Below, one piece after another: positions 39,901 to 55,400 of a stretch of DNA of 64,000 bases. The position numbers were made by a program, and so were the translations under genes. This stretch comes from Litoditis marina. Lineage: Eukaryota; Nematoda; Chromadorea; Rhabditida; Rhabditidae. Location: the NCBI GenBank assembly GCA_964036275.1, contig OZ038434.1, positions 21,565,879-21,629,878 on the forward strand, given 5' to 3'. The notes beneath the pieces are model-generated. The model did not search any database, was not told where the DNA came from, and was given only the letters and a program-made list of their open reading frames with translations. How positions within the stretch are numbered: position 1 is the first letter of the stretch; each line of letters starts with the position of its first letter.

Positions 39901-42900
39901 GTTTCTACACATGAGAGGAGTTCAAAAATACCAAGTTTGAATACTAAATCTCACGTAGGGCGAAAATCGCAACTCCATTCACGTCAATTTGGGGGTGTTT
40001 TTGGTTAGCACCGCCACTCAATTATTTCAGGACTGTTTCAACTTATGCTATAAGATGAACATTTTTGAGTTTCTACACATGAGAGGAGTTCAAAAATACC
40101 AAGTTTGAACACTAAATCTCACGTAGGGCAAAAATCGCAACTCCATTCACGTCAATTTGGGGGTGTTTTTGGTTAGCACCGCCACTCAATTATTTCGGGA
40201 CTGTTTCAACTTATGCTAATAAGATGAACATTTTTGAGTTTCTACACATGAGGGGAGTTCAAAAATACCAAGTTTGAATACTAAATCTCACGTAGGGCGA
40301 AAATCGCAACTCCATTCACGTCAACTTGGGGGTGTTTTTGGTTAGCACCGCCACTCAATTATTTCGGGACTGTTTCAACTTATACAAATAAGATGAACAT
40401 TTTTAAGTTTCTACACATGAGAGAAGTTCAAAAATACCAAGTTTGAATACTAAATCTCACGTAGGGCGAAAATCGCAACTCCATTCACGTCAACTTGGGG
40501 GTGTTTTTGGTTAGCACCGCCACCCATTAATTTGGGGACTGTTTCAACTTATACAAATAAGATGAACATTTTTAAGTTTCTACACATGAGAGGAGTTCAA
40601 AAATACCAAGTTTGAATACTAAATCTCACGTAGGGCGAAAATCGCAACTCCATTCACGTCAACTTGGGGGTGTTTTTGGTTAGCACGGCCACTCAATTAT
40701 TTCGGGACTGTTTCAACTTATGCTAATAAGATGAACATTTTTGAGTTTCTACACATGAGGGGAGTTAAAAAATACCAAGTTTGAACACTAAATCCCACGT
40801 AGGGCGAAAATCGCAACTCCATTCACGTCAACTTGGGGGTGTTTTTGGTTAGCACCGCCACTCAATTATTCCGGGACTGTTTCAACTTATGCTAATAAGA
40901 TGAACATTTTTGAGTTTCTACACATGAGAGGAGTTCAAAAATACCAAGTTTGAACACTAAATCTCACGTAGGGCAAAAATCGCAACTCCATTCACGTCAA
41001 CTTGGGGTGTTTTCGGTTAGCACCGCCACTCAATTATTTCGGGACTGTTTCAACTTATGCTAAGAAGATGCACATTTTTAAGTTTCTACACATGAGAGGA
41101 GTTCAAAAATACCAAGTTTGAATACTAAATCTCACGTAGGGCGAAAATCGCAACTCCATTCACGTCAATTTGGGGGTGTTTTTGGTTAGCACCGCCACTC
41201 AATTATTTCGGGACTGTTTCAACTTATGCTAAGAAGATGCACATTTTTAAGTTTCTACACATGAGAGGAGTTCAAAAATACCAAGTTTGAATACTAAATC
41301 TCACGTAGGGCGAAAATCGCAACTCCATTCACGTCAATTTGGGGGTGTTTTTGGTTAGCACCGCCACTCAATTATTTCAGGACTGTTTCAAATTATGCTA
41401 ATAAGATGAACATTTTTGAGTTTCTACACATGAGAGGAGTTCAAAAATACCAAGTTTGAACACTAAATCTCACGTAGGGCAAAATCGCAACTCCATTCAC
41501 GTCAATTTGGGGGTGTTTTTGGTTAGCACCGCCACTCAATTATTTCGGGACTGTTTCAACTTATGCTAATAAGATGAACATTTTTGAGTTTCTACACATG
41601 AGGGGAGTTCAAAAATACCATGTTTGAATACTAAATCTCACGTAGGGCGAAAATCGCAACTCCATTCACGTCAACTTGGGGGTGTTTTTGGTTAGCACCG
41701 CCACTCAATTATTTCGGGACTGTTTCAACTTATACAAATAAGATGAACATTTTTAAGTTTCTACACATGAGAGGAGTTCAAAAATACCAAGTTTGAATAC
41801 TAAATCTCACGTAGGGCGAAAATCGCAACTCCATTCACGTCAACTTGGGGGTGTTTTTGGTTAGCACCGCCACCCATTAATTTGGGGACTGTTTCAACTT
41901 ATACAAATAAGATGAACATTTTTAAGTTTCTACACATGAGAGTAGTTCAAAAATACCAAGTTTGAATACTAAATCTCACGTAGGGCGAAATCGCAACTCC
42001 ATTCACGTCAACTTGGGGGTGTTTTGGTTAGCACCGCCACTCAATTATTTCGGGACTGTTTCAACTTATACAAATAAGATGAACATTTTTAAGTTTCTAC
42101 ACATGAGAGGAGTTCAAAAATACCAAGTTTGAATACTAAATCTCACGTAGAGCGAAAATCGCAACTCCATTCACGTCAACTTGGGGGTGTTTTTGGTTAG
42201 CACCGCCACCCATTAATTTGGGGACTGTTTCAACTTATACAAATAAGATGAACATTTTTAAGTTTCTACACATGAGAGGAGTTCAAAAATACCAAGTTTG
42301 AATACTAAATCTCACGTAGGGCGAAAATCGCAACTCCATTCACGTCAACTTGGGGGTGTTTTTGGTTAGCACGGCCACTCAATTATTTCGGGACTGTTTC
42401 AACTTATGCTAATAAGATGAACATTTTTGAGTTTCTACACATGAGGGGAGTTGAAAAATACCAAGTTTGAACACTAAATCCCACGTAGGGCGGAAATCGC
42501 AACTCCATTCACGTCAACTTGGGGTGTTTTTGGTTAGCACCGCCACTCAATTATTTCAGGACTGTTTCAACTTATGCTAATAAGATGAACATTTACGAGT
42601 TTCTACACATGAGAGGAGTTCAAAAATACCAAGTTTGAACACTAAATCTCACGTAGGGCGAAAATCGCAACTCCATTCACGTCAACTTGGGGGTGTTTTC
42701 GGTTAGCACCGCCACTCAATTATTTCGGGACTGTTTCAACTTATGCTAAGAAGATGCACATTTTTAAGTTTCTACACATGAGAGGAGTTCAAAAATACCA
42801 AGTTTGAACACTAAATCTCGCGTAGGGCGAAAATCGCAACTCCATTCACGTCAACTTGGGGGTGTTTTTGGTTAGCACGGCCACTCAATTATTTCGGGAC

Positions 42901-43220
42901 TGTTTCAACTTATGCAAATAAGATGAACATTTTTAAGTTTCTACACATGAGAGGAGTTCAAAAATACCAAGTTTGAACACTAAATCTCACGTAGGGCAAA
43001 AATCGCAACTCCATTCACGTCAATTTGGGGGTGTTTTTGGTTAGCACCGCCACTCAATTATTTCGGGACTGTTTCAACTTATACAAATAAGATGAACATT
43101 TTTAAGTTTCTACACATGAGAGGAGTTCAAAAATACCAAGTTTGAATACTAAATCTCACGTAGGGCGAAAATCGCAACTCCATTCACGTCAACTTGGGGG
43201 TGTTTTTGGTTAGCACCGCC

Positions 43221-46200
43221 ACCCATTAATTTGGGGACTGTTTCAACTTATACAAATAAGATGAACATTTTTAAGTTTCTACACATGAGAGGAGTTCAAA
43301 AATACCAAGTTTGAATACTAAATCTCACGTAGGGCGAAAATCGCAACTCCATTCACGTCAATTTGGGGGTGTTTTTGGTTAGCACCGCCACTCAATTATT
43401 TCAGGACTGTTTCAACTTATGCTAATAAGATGAACATTTTTGAGTTTCTACACATGAGAGGAGTTCAAAAATACCAAGTTTGAACACTAAATCTCACGTA
43501 GGGCAAAAATCGCAACTCCATTCACGTCAATTTGGGGGTGTTTTTGGTTAGCACCGCCACTCAATTATTTCGGGACTGTTTCAACTTATGCTAATAAGAT
43601 GAACATTTTTGAGTTTCTACACATGAGGGGAGTTCAAAAATACCAAGTTTGAATACTAAATCTCACGTAGGGCGAAATTCGCAACTCCATTCACGTCAAC
43701 TTGGGGGTGTTTTTGGTTAGCACCGCCACTCAATTATTTCGGGACTGTTTCAACTTATACAAATAAGATGAACATTTTTAAGTTTCTACACATGAGAGGA
43801 GTTCAAAAATACCAAGTTTGAATACTAAATCTCACGTAGGGCGAAAATCGCAACTCCATTCACGTCAACTTGGGGGTGTTTTTGGTTAGCACCGCCACCC
43901 ATTAATTTGGGGACTGTTTCAACTTATACAAATAAGATGAACATTTTTAAGTTTCTACACATGAGAGGAGTTCAAAAATACCAAGTTTGAATACTAAATC
44001 TCACGTAGGGCGAAAATCGCAACTCCATTCACGTCAACTTGGGGGTGTTTTTGGTTAGCACCGCCACTCAATTATTTCGGGACTGTTTCAACTTATACAA
44101 ATAAGATGAACATTTTTAAGTTTCTACACATGAGAGGAGTTCAAAAATACCAAGTTTGAATACTAAATCTCACGTAGGGCAAAAATCGCAACTCCATTCA
44201 CGTCAATTTGGGGGTGTTTTTGGTTAGCACCGCCACTCAATTATTTCGGGACTGTTTCAACTTATGCTAATAAGATGAACATTTTTGAGTTTCTACACAT
44301 GAGGGGAATTCAAAAATACCAAGTTTGAATACTAAATCTCACGTAGGGCGAAAATCGCAACTCCATTCACGTCAACTTGGGGGTGTTTTTGGTTAGCACC
44401 GCCACTCAATTATTTCGGGACTGTTTCAACTTATACAAATAAGATGAACATTTTTAAGTTTCTACACATGAGAGGAGTTCAAAAATACCAAGTTTGAATA
44501 CTAAATCTCACGTAGGGCGAAAATCGCAACTCCATTCACGTCAACTTGGGGGTGTTTTTGGTTAGCACCGCCACCCATTAATTTGGGGACTGTTTCAACT
44601 TATACAAATAAGATGAACATTTTTAAGTTTCTACACATGAGAGGAGTTCAAAAATACCAAGTTTGAATACTAAATCTCACGTAGGGCGAAAATCGCAACT
44701 CCATTCACGTCAACTTGGGGGTGTTTTTGGTTAGCACGGCCACTCAATTATTTCGGGACTGTTTCAACTTATGCTAATAAGATGAACATTTTTGAGTTTC
44801 TACACATGAGGGGAGTTCAAAAATACCAAGTTTGAACACTAAATCTCACGTAGGGCAACAATCGCAACTCCATTCACGTCAATTTGGGGGTGTTTTTGGT
44901 TAGCACGGCCACTCAATTATTTCGGGACTGTTTCAACTTATGCTAATAAGATGAACATTTTTGAGTTTCTACACATGAGGGGAGTTCAAAAATACCAAGT
45001 TTGAACACTAAATCTCGCGTAGGGCGAAAATCGCAACTCCATTCACGTCAACTTGGGGGTGTTTTTGGTTAGCACGGCCACTCAATTATTTCGGGACTGT
45101 TTCAACTTATGCAAATAAGATGAACATTTTTAAGTTTCTACACATGAGAGGAGTTCAAAAATACCAAGTTTGAATACTAAATCTCACGTAGGGCGAAAAT
45201 CGCAACTCCATTCACGTCAATTTGGGGGTGTTTTTGGTTAGCACCGCCACTCAATTATTTCGGGACTGTTTCAACTTATGCTAAGAAGATGCACAATTTT
45301 AAGTTTCTACACATGAGAGGAGTTCAAAAATACCAAGTTTGAATACTAAATCTCACGTAGGGCAAAATCGCAACTCCATTCACGTCAATTTGGGGGTGTT
45401 TTTGGTTAGCACCGCCACTCAATTATTTCGGGACTGTTTCAACTTATGCTAATAAGATGAACATTTTTGAGTTTCTACACATGAGGGGAGTTCAAAAATA
45501 CCAAGTTTGAATACTAAATCTCACGTAGGGCGAAAATCGCAACTCATTCACATCAACTTGGGGGTGTTTTTGGTTAGCACCGCCACTCAATTATTTCGGG
45601 ACTGTTTCAACTTATACAAATAAGATGAACATTTTTAAGTTTCTACACATGAGAGGAGTTCAAAAATACCAAGTTTGAATACTAAATCTCACGTAGGGCG
45701 AAAATCGCAACTCCATTCACGTCAACTTGGGGGTGTTTTTGGTTAGCACCGCCACCCATTAATTTGGGGACTGTTTCAACTTATACAAATAAGATGAACA
45801 TTTTTAAGTTTCTACACATGAGAGGAGTTCAAAAATACCAAGTTTGAATACTAAATCTCACGTAGGGCGAAAATCGCAACTCCATTCTCGTCAACTTGGG
45901 GGTGTTTTTTGGTTAGCACGGCCACTCAATTATTTCGGGACTGTTTCAACTTATGCTAATAAGATGAACATTTTTGAGTTTCTACACATGAGGGGAGTTC
46001 AAAATACCAAGTTTGAACACTAAATCTCACGTAGGGCAACAATCGCAACTCCATTCACGTCAATTTGGGGGTGTTTTTGGTTAGCACCGCCACTCAATTA
46101 TTTCGGGACTGTTTCAACTTATGCTATTAAGATGAACATTTTTAAGTTTCTACACATAAGAGGAGTTCAAAAATACCAAGTTTGAACACTAAATCTCGCG

Positions 46201-46440
46201 TAGGGCGAAAATCGCAACTCCATTCACGTCAACTTGGGGGTGTTTTTGGTTAGCACGGCCACTCAATTATTTCGGGACTGTTTCAACTTATGCAAATAAG
46301 ATGAACATTTTTAAGTTTCTACACATGAGAGGAGTTCAAAAATACCAAGTTTGAATACTAAATCTCACGTAGGGCGAAAATCGCAACTCCATTCACGTCA
46401 ACTTGGGGGTGTTTTTGGTTAGCACCGCCACCCATTAATT
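43221..46440 (+). repeat. Local 4-monomer periodicity (676 bp)
   Basis: The ACCCATTAATTTGGGG monomer type occurs at 43221, 43897 and 44573, spaced exactly 676 = 4 x 169, and again at 45754 and 46430, also 676 apart. The intervening monomers are mostly an ATGCTAAT type with GAGGGGAG followed by an ATACAAAT type. The first monomer after the marker varies, so the unit is not fixed. Confidence 0.75.
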
Positions 46441-49400
46441 TGGGGACTGTTTCAACTTATACAAATAAGATGAACATTTTTAAGTTTCTACACATGAGAG
46501 GAGTTCAAAAATACCAAGTTTGAATACTAAATCTCACGTAGGGCGAAAATCGCAACTCCATTCACGTCAACTTGGGGGTGTTTTTGGTTAGCACGGCCAC
46601 TCAATTATTTCGGGACTGTTTCAACTTATGCTAATAAGATGAACATTTTTGAGTTTCTACACATGAGGGGAGTTCAAAAATACCAAGTTTGAACACTAAA
46701 TCTCACGTAGGGCAACAATCGCAACTCCATTCACGTCAATTTGGGGGTGTTTTTGGTTAGCACGGCCACTCATTATTTCGGGACTGTTTCAACTTATGCT
46801 AATAAGATGAACATTTTTGAGTTTCTACACATGAGGGAGTTCAAAAATACCAAGTTTGAACACTAAATCTCGCGTAGGGCGAAAATCGCAACTCCATTCA
46901 CGTCAACTTGGGGTGTTTTTGGTTAGCACGGCCACTCAATTATTTCGGGACTGTTTCAACTTATGCAAATAAGATGAACATTTTTAAGTTTCTACACATG
47001 AGAGGAGTTCAAAAATACCAAGTTTGAATACTAAATCTCACGTAGGGCGAAAATCGCAACTCCATTCACGTCAATTTGGGGGTGTTTTTGGTTAGCACCG
47101 CCACTCAATTATTTCGGGACTGTTTCAACTTATGCTAAGAAGATGCACAATTTTAAGTTTCTACACATGAGAGGAGTTCAAAAATACCAAGTTTGAATAC
47201 TAAATCTCACGTAGGGCAAAAATCGCAACTCCATTCACGTCAATTTGGGGGTGTTTTTGGTTAGCACCGCCACTCAATTATTTCGGGACTGTTTCAACTT
47301 ATGCTAATAAGATGAACATTTTTGAGTTTCTACACATGAGGGGAGTTCAAAAATACCAAGTTTGAATACTAAATCTCACGTAGGGCGAAAATCGCAACTC
47401 CATTCACATCAACTTGGGGGTGTTTTTGGTTAGCACCGCCACTCAATTATTTCGGGACTGTTTCAACTTATACAAATAAGATGAACATTTTTAAGTTTCT
47501 ACACATGAGAGGAGTTCAAAAATACCAAGTTTGAATACTAAATCTCACGTAGGGCGAAATCGCAACTCCATTCACGTCAACTTGGGGGTGTTTTTGGTTA
47601 GCACCGCCACCCATTAATTTGGGGACTGTTTCAACTTATACAAATAAGATGAACATTTTTAAGTTTCTACACATGAGAGGAGTTCAAAAATACCAAGTTT
47701 GAATACTAAATCTCACGTAGGGCGAAAATCGCAACTCCATTCTCGTCAACTTGGGGGTGTTTTTGGTTAGCACGGCCACTCAATTATTTCGGGACTGTTT
47801 CAACTTATGCTAATAAGATGAACATTTTTGAGTTTCTACACATGAGGGGAGTTCAAAAATACCAAGTTTGAACACTAAATCTCACGTAGGGCAACAATCG
47901 CAACTCCATTCACGTCAATTTGGGGGTGTTTTTGGTTAGCACCGCCACTCAATTATTTCGGGACTGTTTCAACTTATGCTATTAAGATGAACATTTTTAA
48001 GTTTCTACACATAAGAGGAGTTCAAAAATACCAAGTTTGAACACTAAATCTCGCGTAGGGCGAAAATCGCAACTCCATTCACGTCAATTTGGGGGTGTTT
48101 TTGGTTAGCACCGCCACTCAATTATTTCGGGACTGTTTCAACTTATGCTAAGAAGATGCACATTTTTAAGTTTCTACACATGAGAGGAGTTCAAAATACC
48201 AAGTTTGAATACTAAATCTCACGTAGGGCGAAATCGCAACTCCATTCACGTCAATTTGGGGTGTTTTTGGTTAGCACCGCCACTCAATTATTTCAGGACT
48301 GTTTCAACTTATGCTAATAAGATGAACATTTTGAGTTTCTACACATGAGAGGAGTTCAAAAATACCAAGTTTGAACACTAAATCTCACGTAGGGCGAAAA
48401 TCGCAACTCCATTCACGTCAACTTGGGGGTGTTTTTGGTTAGCACCGCCACTCAATTATTTCGGGACTGTTTCAACTTATACAAATAAGATGAACATTTT
48501 AAGTTTCTACACTGAGAGGAGTTCAAAAATACCAAGTTTGAATACTAAATCTCACGTAGGGCGAAAATCGCAACTCCATTCACGTCAACTTGGGGGTGTT
48601 TTGGTTAGCACCGCCACCCATTAATTTGGGGACTGTTTCAACTTATACAAATAAGATGAACATTTTTAAGTTTCTACACATGAGAGGAGTTCAAAAATAC
48701 CAAGTTTGAATACTAAATCTCACGTAGGGCGAAAATCGCAACTCCATTCTCGTCAACTTGGGGGTGTTTTTGGTTAGCACGGCCACTCAATTATTTCGGG
48801 ACTGTTTCAACTTATGCTAATAAGATGAACATTTTTGAGTTTCTACACATGAGGGGAGTTCAAAAATACCAAGTTTGAACACTAAATCTCACGTAGGGCA
48901 ACAATCGCAACTCCATTCACGTCAATTTGGGGGTGTTTTTGGTTAGCACCGCCACTCAATTATTTCGGGACTGTTTCAACTTATGCTATTAAGATGAACA
49001 TTTTCAAGTTTCTACACATAAGAGGAGTTCAAAAATACCAAGTTTGAACACTAAATCTCGCGTAGGGCGAAAATCGCAACTCCATTCACGTCAACTTGGG
49101 GGTGTTTTGGTTAGCACGGCCACTCAATTATTTCGGGACTGTTTCAACTTATGCAAATAAGATGAACATTTTTAAGTTTCTACACATGAGAGGAGTTCAA
49201 AAATACCAAGTTTGAATACTAAATCTCACGTAGGGCGAAAATCGCAACTCCATTCACGTCAATTTGGGGGTGTTTTTTGGTTAGCACCGCCACTCAATTA
49301 TTTCGGGACTGTTTCAACTTATGCTAAGAAGATGCACATTTTTAAGTTTCTACACATGAGAGGAGTTCAAAATACCAAGTTTGAATACTAAATCTCACGT

Positions 49401-52400
49401 AGGGCGAAAATCGCAACTCCATTCACGTCAATTTGGGGGTGTTTTTGGTTAGCACCGCACTCAATTATTTCAGGACTGTTTCAACTTATGCTAATAAGAT
49501 GAACATTTTTGAGTTTCTACACATGAGAGGAGTTCAAAAATACCAAGTTTGAACACTAAATCTCACGTAGGGCGAAAATCGCAACTCCATTCACGTCAAC
49601 TTGGGGGTGTTTTTGGTTAGCACCGCCACTCAATTATTTCGGGACTGTTTCAACTTATACAAATAAGATGAACTTTTTTAAGTTTCTACACATGAGAGGA
49701 GTTCAAAAATACCAAGTTTGAATACTAAATCTCACGTAGGGCGAAAATCGCAACTCCATTCACGTCAACTTGGGGGTGTTTTTGGTTAGCACCGCACTCA
49801 ATTATTTCGGGACTGTTTCAACTTATACAAATAAGATGAACATTTTTAAGTTTCTACACATGAGAGGAGTTCAAAAATACCAAGTTTGAATACTAAATCT
49901 CACGTAGGGCAAAAATCGCAACTCCATTCACGTCAATTTGGGGGTGTTTTTGGTTAGCACCGCCACTCAATTATTTCGGGACTGTTTCAACTTATGCTAA
50001 TAAGATGAACATTTTTGAGTTTCTACACATGAGGGGAGTTCAAAAATACCAAGTTTGAATACTAATCTCACGTAGGGCGAAAATCGCATTTCCATTCACG
50101 TCAACTTGGGGGTGTTTTTGGTTAGCACTGCCACTCAATTATTTCGGGACTGTTTCAACTTATACAAATAAGATGAACATTTTTAAGTTTCTACACATGA
50201 GAGGAGTTCAAAAATACCAAGTTTGAATACTAAATCTCACGTAGGGCGAAAATCGCAACTCCATTCACGTCAACTTGGGGGTGTTTTGGTTAGCACGCCA
50301 CCCATTAATTTGGGGACTGTTTCAACTTATACAAATAGATGAATATTTTTAAGTTTCTACACATGAGAGGAGTTCAAAAATACCAAGTTTGAATACTAAA
50401 TCTCACGTAGGGCGAAAATCGCAACTCCATTCACGTCAACTGGGGGTGTTTTTGGTTAGCACGGCCACTCAATTATTTCGGGACTGTTTCAACTTATGCT
50501 AATAAGATGAACATTGTTTGAGTTTCTACACATGAGGGGAGTTCAAAAATACCAAGTTTGAACACTAAATCTCACGTAGGGCGAAAATCGCAACTCCATT
50601 CACGTCAATTTGGGGGTGTTTTTGGTTAGCACCGCCACTCAATTATTTCGGGACTGTTTCAACTTATGCTAAGAAGATGCACATTTTTAAGTTTCTACAC
50701 ATGAGAGGAGTTCAAAAATACCAAGTTTGAATACTAAATCTCACGTAGGGCGAAAATCGCAACTCCATTCACGTCAATTTGGGGGTGTTTTTGGTTAGCA
50801 CCGCCACTCAATTATTTCAGGACTGTTTCAACTTATGCTAATAAGATGAACATTTTTGAGTTTCTACACATGAGAGGAGTTCAAAAATACCAAGTTTGAA
50901 CACTAAATCTCACGTAGGGCGAAAATCGCAACTCATTCACGTCAACTTGGGGGTGTTTTTGGTTAGCACCGCCACTCAATTATTTCGGGACTGTTTCAAC
51001 TTATACAAATAAGATGAACATTTTTAAGTTTCTACACATGAGAGGAGTTCAAAAATACCAAGTTTGAATACTTAATCTCACGTAGGGCGAAAATCGCAAC
51101 TCCATTCACGTCAACTTGGGGGTGTTTTTGGTTAGCACCGCCACTCAATTATTTCGGGACTGTTTCAACTTATACAAATAAGATGAACATTTTTAAGTTT
51201 CTACACATGAGAGGAGTTCAAAAATACAAGTTTGAATACTAAATCTCACGTAGGGCAAAATCGCAACTCCATTCACGTCAATTTGGGGGTGTTTTTGGTT
51301 AGCACCGCCACTCAATATTTCGGGACTGTTTCAACTTATGCTAATAAGATGAACATTTTTGAGTTTCTACACATGAGGGGAGTTCAAAAATACCAAGTTT
51401 GAATACTAAAATCTCACGTAGGGCAAAAATCGCAACTCCATTCACGTCAATTTGGGGGTGTTTTTGGTTAGCACCGCCACTCAATTATTTCGGGACTGTT
51501 TCAACTTATGCTATTAAGATGAACATTTTTAAGTTTCTACACATGAGAGGAGTTCAAAAATACCAAGTTTGAACACTAAATCTCGCGTAGGGCGAAAATC
51601 GCAACTCCATTCACGTCAACTTGGGGGTGTTTTTGGTTAGCACGGCCACTCAATTATTTCGGGACTGTTTCAACTTATGCAAATAAGATGAACATTTTTA
51701 AGTTTCTACACATGAGAGGAGTTCAAAAATACCAAGTTTGAATACTAAATCTCACGTAGGGCGAAAATCGCAACTCCATTCACGTCAACTTGGGGGTGTT
51801 TTTGGTTAGCACCGCCACCCATTAATTTGGGGACTGTTTCAACTTATACAAATAAGATGAACATTTTTAAGTTTCTACACATGAGAGGAGTTCAAAAATA
51901 CCAAGTTTGAATACTAAATCTCACGTAGGGCGAAAATCGCAACTCCATTCACGTCAACTTGGGGGTGTTTTTGGTTAGCACGGCCACTCAATTATTTCGG
52001 GACTGTTTCAACTTATGCTAATAAGATGAACATTTTTGAGTTTCTACACATGAGGGGAGTTAAAAAATACCAAGTTTGAACACTAAATCTCACGTAGGGC
52101 AAAAATCGCAACTCCATTCACGTCAATTTGGGGGTGTTTTTGGTTAGCACCGCCACTCAATTATTTCGGGACTGTTTCAACTTATGCTATTAAGATGAAC
52201 ATTTTAAGTTTCTACACATGAGAGGAGTTCAAAAATACCAGTTTGAACACTAAATCTCGCGTAGGGCGAAATAGCAACTCCATTCACGTCAACTTGGGGG
52301 TGTTTTTGGTTAGCACGGCCACTCAATTATTTCGGGACTGTTTCAACTTATGCAAATAAGATGAACATTTTTAAGTTTCTACACATGAGAGGAGTTCAAA

Positions 52401-55400
52401 ATACCAAGTTTGAACACTAAATCTCACGTAGGGCAAAAATCGCAACTCCATTCACGTCAATTTGGGGGTGTTTTTGGTTAGCACCGCCACTCAATTATTT
52501 CAGGACTGTTTCAACTTATGCTAATAAGATGAACATTTTGAGTTTCTACACATGAGAGGAGTTCAAAAATACCAAGTTTGAACACTAAATCTCACGTAGG
52601 GCAAAAATCGCAACTCCATTCACGTCAATTTGGGGTGTTTTTGGTTAGCACCCCCACTCAATTATTTCGGGACTGTTTCAACTTATGCTAATAAGATGAA
52701 CATTTTTGAGTTTCTACACATGAGGGGAGTTCAAAAATACCAAGTTTGAATACTAAATCTCACGTAGGGCGAAAATCGCAACTCCATTCACGTCAACTTG
52801 GGGGTGTTTTTGGTTAGCACCGCCACTCAATTATTTCGGGACTGTTTCAACTTATACAAATAAGATGAACATTTTTAAGTTTCTACACATGAGAGGAGTT
52901 CAAAAATACCAAGTTTGAATACTAAATCTCACGTAGGGCGAAAATCGCAACTCCATTCACGTCAACTTGGGGGTGTTTTTGGTTAGCACCGCCACCCATT
53001 AATTTGGGGACTGTTTCAACTTATACAAATAAGATGAACATTTTTAAGTTTCTACACATGAGAGGAGTTCAAAAATACCAAGTTTGAATACTAAATCTCA
53101 CGTAGGGCGAAAATCGCAACTCCATTCACGTCAACTTGGGGGTGTTTTTGGTTAGCACGGCCACTCAATTATTTCGGGACTGTTTCAACTTATGCTAATA
53201 AGATGAACATTTTTGAGTTTCTACACATGAGGGGAGTTAAAAAATACCAAGTTTGAACACTAAATCTCACGTAGGGCAAAAATCGCAACTCCATTCACGT
53301 CAATTTGGGGGTGTTTTTGGTTAGCACCGCCACTCAATTATTTCGGGACTGTTTCAACTTATGCTATTAAGATGAACATTTTTAAGTTTCTACACATGAG
53401 AGGAGTTCAAAAATACCAAGTTTGAACACTAAATCTCGCGTAGGGCGAAAATCGCAACTCCATTCACGTCAACTTGGGGGTGTTTTTGGTTAGCACGGCC
53501 ACTCAATTATTTCGGGACTGTTTCAACTTATGCAAATAAGATGAACATTTTTAAGTTTCTACACATGAGAGGAGTTCAAAAATACCAAGTTTGAATACTA
53601 AATCTCACGTAGGGCGAAAATCGCAACTCCATTCACGTCAAACTTGGGGGTGTTTTTGGTTAGCACCGCCACCCATTAATTTGGGGACTGTTTCAACTTA
53701 TACAAATAAGATGAACATTTTTAAGTTTCTACACATGAGAGGAGTTCAAAAATACCAAGTTTGAATACTAAATCTCACGTAGGGCGAAAATCGCAACTCC
53801 ATTCACGTCAACTTGGGGGTGTTTTTGGTTAGCACGGCACTCAATTATTTCGGGACTGTTTCAACTTATGCTAATAAGATGAACATTTTTGAGTTTCTAC
53901 ACATGAGGGGAGTTAAAAAATACCAAGTTTGAACACTAAATCTCACGTAGGGCAAAAATCGCAACTCCATTCACGTCAACTTGGGGGTGTTTTTGGTTAG
54001 CACGGCCACTCAATTATTTCGGGACTGTTTCAACTTATGCTAATAAGATGAACATTTTTGAGTTTCTACACATGAGGGAGTTAAAAAATACCAAGTTTGA
54101 ACACTAAATCTCGCGTAGGGCGAAAATCGCAACTCCATTCACGTCAACTTGGGGGTGTTTTTGGTTAGCACGGCCACTCAATTATTTCGGGACTGTTTCA
54201 ACTTATGCAAATAAGATGAACATTTTTAAGTTTCTACACATGAGAGGAGTTCAAAATACCAAGTTTGAATACTAAATCTCACGTAGGGCGAAATCGCAAC
54301 TCCATTCACGTCAATTTGGGGGTGTTTTTGGTTAGCACCGCCACTCAATTATTTCGGGACTGTTTCAACTTATGCTAATAAGATGAACATTTTTGAGTTT
54401 CTACACATGAGAGAAGTTCAAAAATACCAAGTTTGAACACTAAATCCCACGTAGGGCGAAAATCGCAACTCCATTCACGTCAACTTGGGGGTGTTTTTGG
54501 TTAGCACCGCCACTCAATTATTTCGGACTGTTTCAACTTATGCTAATAAGATGAACATTTACGAGTTTCTACACATGAGAGGAGTTCAAAAATACCAAGT
54601 TTGAACACTAAATCTCACGTAGGGCGAAAATCGCAACTCCATTCACGTCAACTTGGGGGTGTTTTTGGTTAGCACCGCCACTCAATTATTTCGGGACTGT
54701 TTCAACTTATGCTAATAAGATGAACATTTTTGAGTTTCTACACATGAGAGAAGTTCAAAAATACCAAGTTTGAACACTAAATCCCACGTAGGGCGAAAAT
54801 CGCAACTCCATTCACGTCAACTTGGGGGTGTTTTTGGTTAGCACCGCCACTCAATTATTTCGGGACTGTTTCAACTTATGCTAATAAGATGAACATTTTT
54901 GAGTTTCTACACATGAGAGAAGTTCAAAAATACCAAGTTTGAACACTAAATCCCACGTAGGGCGAAAATCGCAACTCCATTCACGTCAACTTGGGGTGTT
55001 TTTGGTTAGCACCGCCACTCAATTATTTCGGGACTGTTTCAACTTATGCTAATAAGATGAACATTTACGAGTTTCTACACATGAGAGGAGTTCAAAAATA
55101 CCAAGTTTGAACACTAAATCTCACGTAGGGCGAAAATCGCAACTCCATTCACGTCAACTTGGGGGTGTTTTTGGTTAGCACCGCCACTCAATTATTTCGG
55201 GACTGTTTCAACTTATGCTAAGAAGATGCACATTTTTAAGTTTCTACACATGAGAGGAGTTCAAAAATACCAAGTTTGAATACTAAATCTCACGTAGGGC
55301 GAAAATCGCAACTCCATTCACGTCAATTTGAGGGTGTTTTTGGTTAGCACCGCCACTCAATTATTTCGGGACTGTTTCAACTTATACAAATAAGATGAAC